NCBI GenBank assembly: GCA_016285515.1
Contig: JAEEQW010000003.1
Coordinates: forward strand, 58,316 to 122,315
From: Bacteroidales bacterium
GTDB lineage: Bacteria > Bacteroidota > Bacteroidia > Bacteroidales > BM520
DNA length: 64,000 bases
Direction of reading: 5' to 3'
The notes beneath the pieces are model-generated. The model saw nothing but the letters and a program-made list of their open reading frames with translations, did no database searches and was not told the origin of the DNA. Below, piece by piece: positions 16,651-25,165 of the stretch; position 1 is the first letter of the stretch, and every line of letters begins with the position of its first letter. The position numbers and the translations under genes were made by a program.

Positions 16651-18156
16651 ATGAAAGAAAATCTGAAACTTAATCCTAATCCATTGGTTCAGTTTCTTAA
16701 CAAACCAAAACAGGATTTTACAAAGGAAGATTTGATGGATTTCATCGAAAAGAAGGGAATTAAAATGGTTAATTTCCGTTACCTTGGTGGTGACGGTCGT
16801 CTGAAGGTCCTTAACTTCGTTATCAACAATCGCAAATATCTCGACAGCATTCTTTCTGCAGGTGAGAGAGTGGACGGCTCAAGTCTTTTCAAATATATTG
16901 AGGCCGGTTCCAGTGACTTGTATGTTGTACCGCGTTATCGTACCGCTTTTGTAAACCCTTTCTCCGACATACCGACTCTTGAGATTCTTTGTTCATATTT
17001 CAACAAGGACGGCGAGCCTCTTGACCTTTCACCAGACAATGCTTTGAAAAAAGCCCATAAGGTTTTGAAGGAACGTACAGGTTATGATTTCCAGACTATG
17101 GGTGAGCTTGAATACTATGTGATAAGTGATGCTGAAGAATACTACAAGGCTGTTGACCAGAGGGGTTATCATGAGGCTTCACCTTTCAGCAAGTACGGTG
17201 ATTTCAGACAGGAAGCCATGCTTGCTATCGCCAAGTGCGGTGGTGACATCAAATACGGCCATTCTGAAGTGGGTAATTTCACTTTGGGTGATACGCTGTA
17301 TGAACAGAATGAAATTGAATTTCTCCCTGTTGACATGGAGGATTCGGCTGACCAGCTGGTTATTGCAAAATGGGTTCTCAGAAACCTTGCTTGGCAGTAC
17401 GGCTACAATCTGACATTTGCACCAAAGATTACCACAGGTAAGGCAGGCAGCGGTCTGCACATCCATACCCGTCTGATGAAAAATGGCAAGAATGCAATGG
17501 TTGACCGTAACGGCAAACTCAGCAGTGCAGCTAAGAAAGCCATCGCCGGCTATCTGACACTTGCCCCGTCTTTGACTGCTTTCGGAAACACCAATCCTAC
17601 TTCTTATTTCCGTCTCGTTCCTAATCAGGAAGCTCCTACAAAAATCTGTTGGGGTGACAGAAACCGTTCAGTGTTGGTGCGTGTGCCATTGGGATGGACA
17701 TCAGGAAAGTCAATGGCTTCCATCGCAAATCCTATTGAACCGGTTAACGAAACCAAGTTCAGCGAAAAACAGACAGTTGAATTCAGATGCCCTGACGGTT
17801 CTGCAGATCTTTACAGCCTGATAGCAGGTCTCGGAGTCGCAGCACGTTATGGCCTTGAAATGCCTAATGCTCTTGAGTTTGCAGAGAAAACATACGTCGA
17901 TGTTGACATATTCAGCGATGCATTCAAAGACCGTCTCAATTCTCTTGAACAGCTTCCGACAAACTGCTATGAGTCAGCTGAAAACCTTAAGCGTCAAGCT
18001 GACATATATACCCAGTACGGCGTTTTCTCACAGAAAATGATTGACGGTATGATTGAACAACTGAAATCTTTCAAGGATCAGAAATTATTTAAGGAGGTTT
18101 CTGGCGATCCTGACAAGATGATGGAACTCGTCAACAAATACTTCTACTGCGGATAG
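16651..18156 (+). CDS. glnA: Glutamine synthetase
   Basis: Makes glutamine from glutamate, ammonia and ATP. The 501-residue protein is of the GS-I fold as found in Bacteroidetes: N-terminal beta-grasp (FRYLGGDGRLKVLNFVI), metal-binding GELEYYVIS and NEIEFLP, the nucleotide/glutamate loop GSGLHIHTRL, NRSVLVRVP and the EFRCPDGSADLY motif. It is separated from meaB by 35 bases and ends at a strong terminator. No GlnB-type regulator is adjacent, and the adenylylation-site motif is not evident. Confidence 0.93.
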   Translation: MKENLKLNPNPLVQFLNKPKQDFTKEDLMDFIEKKGIKMVNFRYLGGDGRLKVLNFVINNRKYLDSILSAGERVDGSSLFKYIEAGSSDLYVVPRYRTAFVNPFSDIPTLEILCSYFNKDGEPLDLSPDNALKKAHKVLKERTGYDFQTMGELEYYVISDAEEYYKAVDQRGYHEASPFSKYGDFRQEAMLAIAKCGGDIKYGHSEVGNFTLGDTLYEQNEIEFLPVDMEDSADQLVIAKWVLRNLAWQYGYNLTFAPKITTGKAGSGLHIHTRLMKNGKNAMVDRNGKLSSAAKKAIAGYLTLAPSLTAFGNTNPTSYFRLVPNQEAPTKICWGDRNRSVLVRVPLGWTSGKSMASIANPIEPVNETKFSEKQTVEFRCPDGSADLYSLIAGLGVAARYGLEMPNALEFAEKTYVDVDIFSDAFKDRLNSLEQLPTNCYESAENLKRQADIYTQYGVFSQKMIDGMIEQLKSFKDQKLFKEVSGDPDKMMELVNKYFYCG

Positions 18157-18170
18157 AAGTGCATTCGTTG

Positions 18171-18220
18171 TAAAAAAAAAGCCTGCATTTCACTTGATGT
18201 GATTTGCAGGCTTTTTTTTG
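18171..18220. terminator. Bidirectional terminator between glnA and the M64 peptidase
   Basis: GCCTGCA (18181-18187) pairs with TGCAGGC (18205-18211), with an inner TCAC/GTGA, flanked by A9 and T8, so it suits both convergent genes. Confidence 0.9.
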
Positions 18221-18234
18221 TATATAATTCAGAT

Positions 18235-19509
18235 TTATTTGGTGTAAGCTTCAATCATCTGTATGATTGCGTAGGTGCAGACTGGACAGAACTTGTCTCC
18301 TCTGAATGTATTCATCATGCAATCGTAGGCTGGACGGTACATGCCCTTCGGCGTATATCCGGCACCTTCGAAAACACCGACTTTGTCGTAATATTTTTCT
18401 GTCGTTGGTGTCGGTATAGGAGTCTTTTTGTCAACCATGAATTTCCATTTGCTGTCAAAGTCAACAAGTGACGTTATGTTGAATTCCCACGGCTCAATCT
18501 TCAAATTGTAGTACTCTTCATATTCTACATCTCCGGAATATTCGTCTGCAAGACCTGCAAAAGCATGGCTGAACTCATGGATTATGACCTTAGCCGATGC
18601 CATGTTGCCTGAAGTGCTGACGGAGTAGTAGTTGTAAATACCGCCGCCGCCATAAACAGTGCTGTTGACGAGGATGTATATCTGGTCGTAAGGGGCACAT
18701 GCCGCTACGTCCTTTACGGCAAAATAGCTCTCGGTAGTGTTGTACCTGTCGGAATAGAAGGTGTCGAAGTGGCAGTCTACGATGGTGTTTTTCCAAATCC
18801 CTTCGCGAGGAATATCTGTTCCGCTTTCCACTGACGGAGCCAGCACGCCTCTTATGTTGAAATCATCGAGATATGACGAATATGGCTCAAACGTCCTGAA
18901 GACATCGACCAGTGCGTCACAGTCAGATTTGAACTTGTCCATTTCTTCAGTTGTGTAGCCGTCGGGGATTATGACAATGTCAATCTTCTTTGCTGGATCA
19001 CCGGTCACGTGTGCGTCATATATTGGAAAATCATATCTCTGCTCGGGAGTGTTGTAGATTTCCTTCGGGTCGTATTCTGCACTGAAAACCTTCTCGAAAA
19101 CCCCATCGCCATTTCTTTCGTCAATTTCAATGATGGCATTGTTCTTAGGCAGCGGCACTGAGACTGACTCCTCATAGCAACGGCACATCTTTGAGGCTTC
19201 TTCTGTCGTCTGCCATTCCTGGAACAGCGTGCAGTAACCGCGTGTGTAAATAGTTTTGCCTGACTGTGCATCAATTACCTTAACCATATATGAACCGTAG
19301 TTGAATTCGTCAAGAAGGATGGTTTTTGAGCCACCCCAGTATTTCTCAATGACGAATTTGTCCAATATGAATTTTGAGGTTTTGCTGTCGCCCCAGTGAT
19401 AAACGTCCATCCTTAATGAACGGTTTTCGAAATATTTGTCGAACTCAACAGCATTAATGGCTGATATACAGATGAATGTGAAAATCAATGAAAGTAATAG
19501 TTTTCTCAT
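18235..19509 (-). CDS. Secreted M64 (IgA-peptidase type) metallopeptidase
   Basis: A 424-residue exported zinc protease. Signal peptide MRKLLLSLIFTFICISAINA, an N-terminal beta-rich domain (residues ~20-180, in M64 proteins a separate fold), then the peptidase: PDGYTTEEMDKF, YGGGGIYNYYS and the zinc site HEFSHAFAGLADEY (HExxH with downstream Asp/Glu). C-terminal CMMNTF and FCPVCTYAI cysteines may form a disulfide. The M64 family is named for an IgA-cleaving enzyme; the substrate here is unknown. ATG 19509 starts the signal peptide and has a -7 box 23 bases upstream. Confidence 0.92.
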   Translation of the reverse strand: MRKLLLSLIFTFICISAINAVEFDKYFENRSLRMDVYHWGDSKTSKFILDKFVIEKYWGGSKTILLDEFNYGSYMVKVIDAQSGKTIYTRGYCTLFQEWQTTEEASKMCRCYEESVSVPLPKNNAIIEIDERNGDGVFEKVFSAEYDPKEIYNTPEQRYDFPIYDAHVTGDPAKKIDIVIIPDGYTTEEMDKFKSDCDALVDVFRTFEPYSSYLDDFNIRGVLAPSVESGTDIPREGIWKNTIVDCHFDTFYSDRYNTTESYFAVKDVAACAPYDQIYILVNSTVYGGGGIYNYYSVSTSGNMASAKVIIHEFSHAFAGLADEYSGDVEYEEYYNLKIEPWEFNITSLVDFDSKWKFMVDKKTPIPTPTTEKYYDKVGVFEGAGYTPKGMYRPAYDCMMNTFRGDKFCPVCTYAIIQMIEAYTK

Positions 19510-19531
19510 GTTTTTTAGTTTTAATGTCCTG

Positions 19532-19539
19532 CAAATGTA
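19532..19539 (-). promoter_or_regulatory. M64 peptidase -7 promoter box
   Basis: TACATTTG on the minus strand, 22 bases before the start codon. Confidence 0.6.
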
Positions 19540-19622
19540 ATCAGATTTATCCAAAAAATGGTATGTGTGGTAGATTATATTGTCACTGGTTTCCATAGAT
19601 ATATTATTATTTTTATATATAT

Positions 19623-19637
19623 ACGACAAAATGTCGT
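19623..19637. promoter_or_regulatory. Palindrome upstream of grpE
   Basis: ACGACA-AAA-TGTCGT, a perfect 6-base inverted repeat with a 3-base centre, 30 bases upstream of the grpE -7 box. A further GACA half-site lies at 19644-19647. It is not the CIRCE element. It may be an operator for grpE-dnaJ or the divergent M64 gene. Confidence 0.4.
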
Positions 19638-19666
19638 TTTGATAGACATGGCAAACTTTTTGTTGT

Positions 19667-19674
19667 TATCTTTG
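19667..19674 (+). promoter_or_regulatory. grpE operon -7 promoter box
   Basis: TATCTTTG, 28 bases before the grpE ATG. A GGAGG at 19692-19696 is an unusually good ribosome binding site for this genome. Confidence 0.65.
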
Positions 19675-19702
19675 CAAATTAATATACTATGGAGGATTAA
19701 GT

Positions 19703-20419
19703 ATGAAAAAAAATAAAAAAGATAATAAAAAGAAATTGAAAGATATGGAAAAACAAGCGAATGAGGATATAGAGCAGACTCAGGAAGAGGTGGTTGACGA
19801 AAAGAAAGATGAGACTTCTGCTACAGAAGAACAGTGTTTAGAGGGTAAGGAAGAGTCTTCTGAGGATGAAACGGAGAAGAATAGAGGCTTGGGAAAATCG
19901 AAAAAGGACATAAAATTTGAAAAATTGGCAGAAGAAAAAGCCGAACTTGAGGAAAAGTTGACCGAACTTGAGGAAAAGTTGTCAGCATTAGAAAAGTTGG
20001 CTTCCGAAAACAAAGAAAAATATCTGAGATTGTTTTCGGAATTTGACAACTATAAAAAAAGAGTGGCCAAGGAGAAGATTGAACTCATTGATTCTGCGTC
20101 AGCTGAAACAATCAAAAAACTTTTGCCTGTGCTTGACGATATAGATCGTGCAAATGAGATGATGGACAAGGCTACTGATGTCCAGGCTGTTAAGGATGGC
20201 TGCAACTTGATTTTCGATAAATTCAAGAACACACTGACTTCATGCGGCCTTGCTGAAATGAAGACGACAGGAGATGATTTCGATGCGGACAAACACTATG
20301 CTATAACTAAGCTTCCGGTAGCAGAAGACCAGAAAAACAAGATAATTGATACAACCAAGAAAGGATATACGCTTAACGGCAAAATAATCCGCTATCCTCA
20401 GGTAGTAGTCGGTTGTTAA
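19703..20419 (+). CDS. grpE: Nucleotide exchange factor GrpE
   Basis: Releases ADP from DnaK. The 238-residue protein starts with a ~75-residue Lys/Glu-rich tail, then the coiled coil (EEKLTELEEKLSALEKLASE) and the GrpE core with YLRLFSEFDNYKKRVAKEK, LLPVLDDIDRANEM and the C-terminal beta domain (DFDADKHYAITK, GYTLNGKIIRYPQVVV). Followed by dnaJ after 13 bases; dnaK is not in the window. Confidence 0.95.
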   Translation: MKKNKKDNKKKLKDMEKQANEDIEQTQEEVVDEKKDETSATEEQCLEGKEESSEDETEKNRGLGKSKKDIKFEKLAEEKAELEEKLTELEEKLSALEKLASENKEKYLRLFSEFDNYKKRVAKEKIELIDSASAETIKKLLPVLDDIDRANEMMDKATDVQAVKDGCNLIFDKFKNTLTSCGLAEMKTTGDDFDADKHYAITKLPVAEDQKNKIIDTTKKGYTLNGKIIRYPQVVVGC

Positions 20420-20432
20420 GGGGGAATGAAAT

Positions 20433-21587
20433 ATGGCAAAAAGAGATTATTATGAAGTGTTGGGCGTTCCCAAGAATGCCACTGACCAAGAAATAAAGAA
20501 GGCATACAGGGAGATGGCCATGAAATATCATCCGGACAGGAATCCGAATGATAAGGAGGCCGAGGAGAAATTCAAGGAGGCTGCCGAGGCGTATGATGTC
20601 CTCAGCAATCCTGAAAAACGTCAGAAATACGACCAGTTTGGTTTCGATGGCCTTAACAGCATGGGAGGCGGAGGATTCTCCGGCAGTATGGATGATATTC
20701 TCAGTCATCTTAATGATTTGTTCGGCAGTGGTTTCGGCTCATTCTTTGGCGGCGGCTTCGGCAGCAGTTCAGGTCAACGCCAGAAAAGAGTCTATCGCGG
20801 CAGTGACATAAGAGTCAACCTGAAACTTACCCTTGAGGAAATTTCGGAGGGGGTGGAAAAGAAGATTAAAATCAACAAATACGTCAAATGCAAGGAATGT
20901 GACGGTACAGGTGCTGAAAAGGGTTCAGGCTATCAGACTTGTTCGACATGTAACGGTACCGGTACTGTAGTTCGTGTCCAGAACTCGATTTTCGGTCGCA
21001 TGCAGACATCTTCGATATGTCCTACCTGTGGCGGTGAAGGGAAGATTATTTCAAAGAAATGCACTCACTGTAATGGCAACGGCATCGTCAAGGAAGACGA
21101 GATAATTACCATAAACATTCCTGCCGGCGTTTCCCAGGGCATGCAGCTTACCATGTCGGGCAAAGGCAACTGCGGCGCTCACAATGGCATCAACGGTGAC
21201 TTGTTGATTGTGATTGAGGAACTTGAACACGAATATTTCAGACGTGATGGTGACAATATTTATTACGACAAATATATAAGCATCTGTGAGGCGGCTCTCG
21301 GTGCAACGGTAGAAATACCTACTCTGAACAAACCCGTTAACATAAAGATTCCGTCAGGTGTGCAGTCAGGCGAAATACTTCGCGTAAAAGGGAAGGGACT
21401 GCCTCGCTTGAACTCTTATTCACGTAGAGGTGACCTGCTTGTATGTGTGAACGTTTGGACCCCGAAAAACCTTACACGCGAAGAGAAGAAAACACTTGAA
21501 GAACTTTCAAAATCACCTAATTTTATACCTTCTCCTACTAAAAAGGATCTCGGATTCTTTGATAGGGTTAGAAAAATGTTCGAATAA
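20433..21587 (+). CDS. dnaJ: Chaperone protein DnaJ
   Basis: The Hsp40 partner of DnaK. The 384-residue class I DnaJ has the J domain with HPD at 33-35 ([10 protein letters not shown]), a Gly/Phe-rich segment ([10 protein letters not shown] ... [15 protein letters not shown]), four zinc-finger repeats ([32 protein letters not shown]) and the C-terminal substrate domains. A GGGGG run at 20421-20425 precedes it. The next gene starts at the base after its stop. Confidence 0.97.
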   Translation: MAKRDYYEVLGVPKNATDQEIKKAYREMAMKYHPDRNPNDKEAEEKFKEAAEAYDVLSNPEKRQKYDQFGFDGLNSMGGGGFSGSMDDILSHLNDLFGSGFGSFFGGGFGSSSGQRQKRVYRGSDIRVNLKLTLEEISEGVEKKIKINKYVKCKECDGTGAEKGSGYQTCSTCNGTGTVVRVQNSIFGRMQTSSICPTCGGEGKIISKKCTHCNGNGIVKEDEIITINIPAGVSQGMQLTMSGKGNCGAHNGINGDLLIVIEELEHEYFRRDGDNIYYDKYISICEAALGATVEIPTLNKPVNIKIPSGVQSGEILRVKGKGLPRLNSYSRRGDLLVCVNVWTPKNLTREEKKTLEELSKSPNFIPSPTKKDLGFFDRVRKMFE

Positions 21588-22568
21588 ATGCCTATGAATA
21601 TTATTCATGTTAACCAAGTCAGAAAACAATATCAAAACCATCTCGCCCTAAATGATGTTTCCTTTGATATAGAAAAAGGCTCAATCTTTGGCCTTCTCGG
21701 TCCGAATGGTGCAGGGAAAACAACTTTTATCAGAATCTTGACTATGATAACTGCTCCTGACAGCGGTTATATTCTTTTCAATAACGAAAAACTTGACAGT
21801 CACAATATCGCTGATATTGGCTACCTTCCGGAAGAACGGGGGCTTTACAAGAAAATGAAGGTGGGGGAGCAGGCCTTGTATCTTGCGCGTCTGAAAGGTC
21901 TCGACAGGGATACGGCTATGACTGAACTGAAAAAATGGTTCATTAAGTTCGACATCACTTCATGGTGGGATAAAAAAGTTGAGGAGCTTTCAAAGGGTAT
22001 GGCCCAGAAAATACAGTTCATCACTACAATAATCCATCATCCGAAGGTCTTGATTTTCGATGAACCGTTCAGTGGATTTGACCCTGTAAACGCCAGTATC
22101 CTCAAACAGGAAATAATCAATCAGAGGAATAATGGGGCAACAATCGTATTTTCAACACATAATATGGAATCCGTGGAGGAATTATGCGATAGCATTGTGC
22201 TCATCAATAATGCCAACATTGTTCTTGACGGTAAGGTGAAAGACATAAAGCAACGCTTTGGAACTTCTTTGTATAACTTTGATATTGAGATGTTTGATGA
22301 CTATAACCAGAATATTGTTGAGGAGATGAAACATAAAGTCGATGATTGTCTCATCAAGGACGGACATTTGTCGGGGAAAATTTCATTGGACAAATATTTA
22401 GGGGAATCCTATTCCAATGTTTCCGACAAACATCTGAAGGCTGAAACCACTAATATGATTGTCAATGATTTAATTAAAATAGGCAACATCGTTACTTTCA
22501 ATGAAGTGCTTCCTACAATGAATGACATCTTCATAAAGACTGTAACAGCCAATAAGGAGGAAAAATAA
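21588..22568 (+). CDS. ABC transporter ATP-binding protein (NatA-like)
   Basis: The ATPase of an ABC-2 exporter. The 326-residue protein has Walker A GPNGAGKT (38-45), the Q-loop replaced by the YLPEERGLYKKM segment typical of this group, signature LSKGMAQKI, Walker B VLIFDEPFSGFD and the switch His in STHN, then a ~100-residue DUF4162-like C-terminal domain. It overlaps the permease gene by one base. ATG 21588 abuts the dnaJ stop; ATG 21594 (MNIIHVNQ) is an equally likely start. Substrate unknown; NatAB homologues export sodium. Confidence 0.9.
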   Translation: MPMNIIHVNQVRKQYQNHLALNDVSFDIEKGSIFGLLGPNGAGKTTFIRILTMITAPDSGYILFNNEKLDSHNIADIGYLPEERGLYKKMKVGEQALYLARLKGLDRDTAMTELKKWFIKFDITSWWDKKVEELSKGMAQKIQFITTIIHHPKVLIFDEPFSGFDPVNASILKQEIINQRNNGATIVFSTHNMESVEELCDSIVLINNANIVLDGKVKDIKQRFGTSLYNFDIEMFDDYNQNIVEEMKHKVDDCLIKDGHLSGKISLDKYLGESYSNVSDKHLKAETTNMIVNDLIKIGNIVTFNEVLPTMNDIFIKTVTANKEEK

Positions 22569-23905
22569 TGGGAAAGATTGGATTGATTATAGGAAGGGAA
22601 TACTTAACGAGAGTCAAGAAAAAAACATTCATTATAATGACTATTCTTGGCCCTATTCTAATGGCTGCCGCCATTATCATTCCTTCTTACATAGCCATAA
22701 AATCCAGTGAAAAGGAACCGGCTACTTCAGTTGGAATAGTTGATGAATCAGGCTTTTACGATGATGTTTTTGTCAGTACTGACAGAATTGAATTCAAATA
22801 TCTTGATTCGGGTCTTGCCAAAGCCAAAGCGCAGGCAATAAGCGGTGAAATGCCATACGTGTTGTATATTCCGGAAGCTGATTCGGGTGAGTTTCCTTCA
22901 AAGGCTGTTTTTTATGGTCAGGAGAACGTCGGAGAAAAGCTCAAGACAGTTGTAACCAACATTATGTCGAACAAGGTTAAGGACACCAAGTTGCAGCAGG
23001 CCGGAATTGACAGTGAACTGCTTAAGTCTATTAAAACTAATATAGATGTCAAAAGTTACAAGATTGATGAAACAGGAAACGAGAAACGTTCATACAATGA
23101 AATCAGTCAGATTATAGGATATTTTGCCGGATTGCTTATATATATGTTTATCATTATGTTTTCATCACAGGTTATGCGTGGTGTCATGGAAGAAAAATCA
23201 TCGCGAATTGTCGAAGTTATTGTCTCTTCTGTGAAACCGTTTCAGCTTATGATGGGAAAGATAATAGGCATAGGCCTTGTCGGACTTACCCAGTTCCTTT
23301 TGTGGATAATTCTTACCCTTGTGCTCGTGGGTGCATTCGGGAGTTCCATTATACCTAAGGAAACTAATCCAATTGAAGTTGTGAACTCTGTTGCACCAGC
23401 TGGTAATGAACAGGTTACAGATATTACTCAAAGTATTGCTTCATCAGGAGTGGCTTCTGATATTTTAAATGCTGTCTCATCGGTACATATCGGACAGATT
23501 TTATTGTTATTCCTGCTGTATTTTGTCGGAGGTTATTTGCTGTATGCTTCAATTTATGCGGCAATCGGCGGCGCGGTGGACAGCGAGGATGACACACAGC
23601 AGTTTATGTGGCCGGTGACAATAATAGTCCTGATACCTGTTGTGTTGATAGCAAACATTGTAAATGAACCGTCCGGACCTATTGCCTTCTGGCTGTCAAT
23701 AATACCTTTCACCTCGCCTGTGACTATGATGATACGACTACCTTTCGGTGTTCCGACATGGCAACTGATATTGTCTTTACTGTTGCTTTTCGGCGGATTT
23801 GTCGTTATGACATGGCTTTCCGGTAAGATATATCGTACAGGTATTCTGATGTATGGCAAGAGGGTTACATGGAAAGAAATAATCAAATGGATTAAAACTA
23901 AATAA
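22568..23905 (+). CDS. ABC-2 family transporter permease (NatB-like)
   Basis: The membrane partner of the preceding ATPase. The 445-residue protein has one N-terminal membrane helix (~20-45), a ~130-residue extracytoplasmic domain (TSVGIVDESGFYDDVF onward) and five to six helices from ~180, with the MEEKSSRIVEVIVSSV amphipathic segment that is typical of NatB-type permeases. A Ser/Glu-rich extracytoplasmic loop lies near residues 260-300. Overlaps the ATPase gene by one base, hutI follows after two bases. Confidence 0.9.
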   Translation: MGKIGLIIGREYLTRVKKKTFIIMTILGPILMAAAIIIPSYIAIKSSEKEPATSVGIVDESGFYDDVFVSTDRIEFKYLDSGLAKAKAQAISGEMPYVLYIPEADSGEFPSKAVFYGQENVGEKLKTVVTNIMSNKVKDTKLQQAGIDSELLKSIKTNIDVKSYKIDETGNEKRSYNEISQIIGYFAGLLIYMFIIMFSSQVMRGVMEEKSSRIVEVIVSSVKPFQLMMGKIIGIGLVGLTQFLLWIILTLVLVGAFGSSIIPKETNPIEVVNSVAPAGNEQVTDITQSIASSGVASDILNAVSSVHIGQILLLFLLYFVGGYLLYASIYAAIGGAVDSEDDTQQFMWPVTIIVLIPVVLIANIVNEPSGPIAFWLSIIPFTSPVTMMIRLPFGVPTWQLILSLLLLFGGFVVMTWLSGKIYRTGILMYGKRVTWKEIIKWIKTK

Positions 23906-23907
23906 TT

Positions 23908-25149
23908 ATGAAAGATTACCTTATCCTGAATATAAAAAGTCTTCTTGGCATTGATGAAGGCGGCAAGCTGAAGTTTCGCGCCGGTGAAGATATGGATAGA
24001 ATAAATAGCATTGACAATGCTTTTCTGTTGATTTCCAACGGCAAAATCAAAGATTTTGGCAAAATGTTGGACATCAAGGCGAATTATTTTACAGATGGTT
24101 GTGTAATCCTTGATGCCACCGACCGATATGTCCTTCCGGCATGGTGTGATTCGCACACACATATTGTATATGCCAATTCACGCGAGCAGGAATATGTTGA
24201 CAAAATCAAAGGTTTGTCGTATGAGGAAATCGCACGCCGTGGCGGAGGCATTCTCAACTCGGTGGAACGACTGCATCATGCTTCTGAAGAACAGCTTTAC
24301 GATGAGGCTCTTGCCCGTCTTGAACAGATGAGGGCACTGGGAACAGGGGCCGTTGAAATCAAGAGCGGTTACGGACTGACAACGGAGTCAGAACTCAAGA
24401 TGCTCCGTGTAATCAGACGTCTGAAGGAAACAAGCGACATGACAATACGTTCCACATTTCTTGGGGCACATTCCATACCGATGGAGTTCAGAGACCATCA
24501 GGAAAAGTATGTCGATATCATTGTCAATGAGATGATTCCCGAGATTGCAAAGGAGAAACTTGCTGATTTCGTGGATGTTTTCTGCGACAGAGGATTCTTC
24601 ACAGTGGAAGACACAGCCCGTATTTTAGAGGCCGGTGCAAAGTATGGTATGAGGCCGAAGATTCATGCCAATGAATTAGATTATTCAGGTGGCATTCAGA
24701 TTGGTGTGAAATATCACGCATTGTCTGTTGATCATCTTGAATATACCGGTGATGCTGAAATCGCGACACTGAAAGGCTCAGACACAATTCCTACATTGTT
24801 GCCTGGAGCAGCTTTCTTCCTCAATATGCCATTTGCTCCGGCACGTAAGATGATTAAAGCCGGTTTGCCTGTTGCTCTTGCAACAGACTGCAACCCCGGT
24901 TCTTCGCCTTCGTGCAATATGCAGCTGATATTGTCTTTTGCATCCGTCTTGTATAAGATGACACCGGTGGAGGCCATAAATGCTGTGACAATTAATTCCG
25001 CACGTGCTATGGGTGTTGAGAATGAACTCGGAACCATTACTGTAGGTAAAAAAGGTAATGTGGTGATAACTAAGAAGATACCATCTATAGAATATATTCC
25101 GTATGCATATGGGGAAAACAAGATAGAAAGAACAATAATATGTAATTAA
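23908..25149 (+). CDS. hutI: Imidazolonepropionase
   Basis: Hydrolyses imidazolonepropionate to formiminoglutamate, step three of histidine breakdown. The 413-residue amidohydrolase has metal ligands in CDSHTHIVYA, substrate motifs ARRGGGI and GAHSIP, the HANELDYSGG and VDHLEY histidines and the ATDCNPGSSP Asp. It is followed by ftcD, the next step. hutH and hutU are not in the window. It sits in the same tight run as the ABC exporter (2-base gap). Confidence 0.95.
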   Translation: MKDYLILNIKSLLGIDEGGKLKFRAGEDMDRINSIDNAFLLISNGKIKDFGKMLDIKANYFTDGCVILDATDRYVLPAWCDSHTHIVYANSREQEYVDKIKGLSYEEIARRGGGILNSVERLHHASEEQLYDEALARLEQMRALGTGAVEIKSGYGLTTESELKMLRVIRRLKETSDMTIRSTFLGAHSIPMEFRDHQEKYVDIIVNEMIPEIAKEKLADFVDVFCDRGFFTVEDTARILEAGAKYGMRPKIHANELDYSGGIQIGVKYHALSVDHLEYTGDAEIATLKGSDTIPTLLPGAAFFLNMPFAPARKMIKAGLPVALATDCNPGSSPSCNMQLILSFASVLYKMTPVEAINAVTINSARAMGVENELGTITVGKKGNVVITKKIPSIEYIPYAYGENKIERTIICN

Positions 25150-25165
25150 TTTAAACAAAACAGAT

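Noticed and set aside
19510..19629. 40-codon upstream extension of the M64 peptidase
   Set aside because: Would put a non-signal segment before a clear signal peptide and cross the -7 box at 19532-19539.
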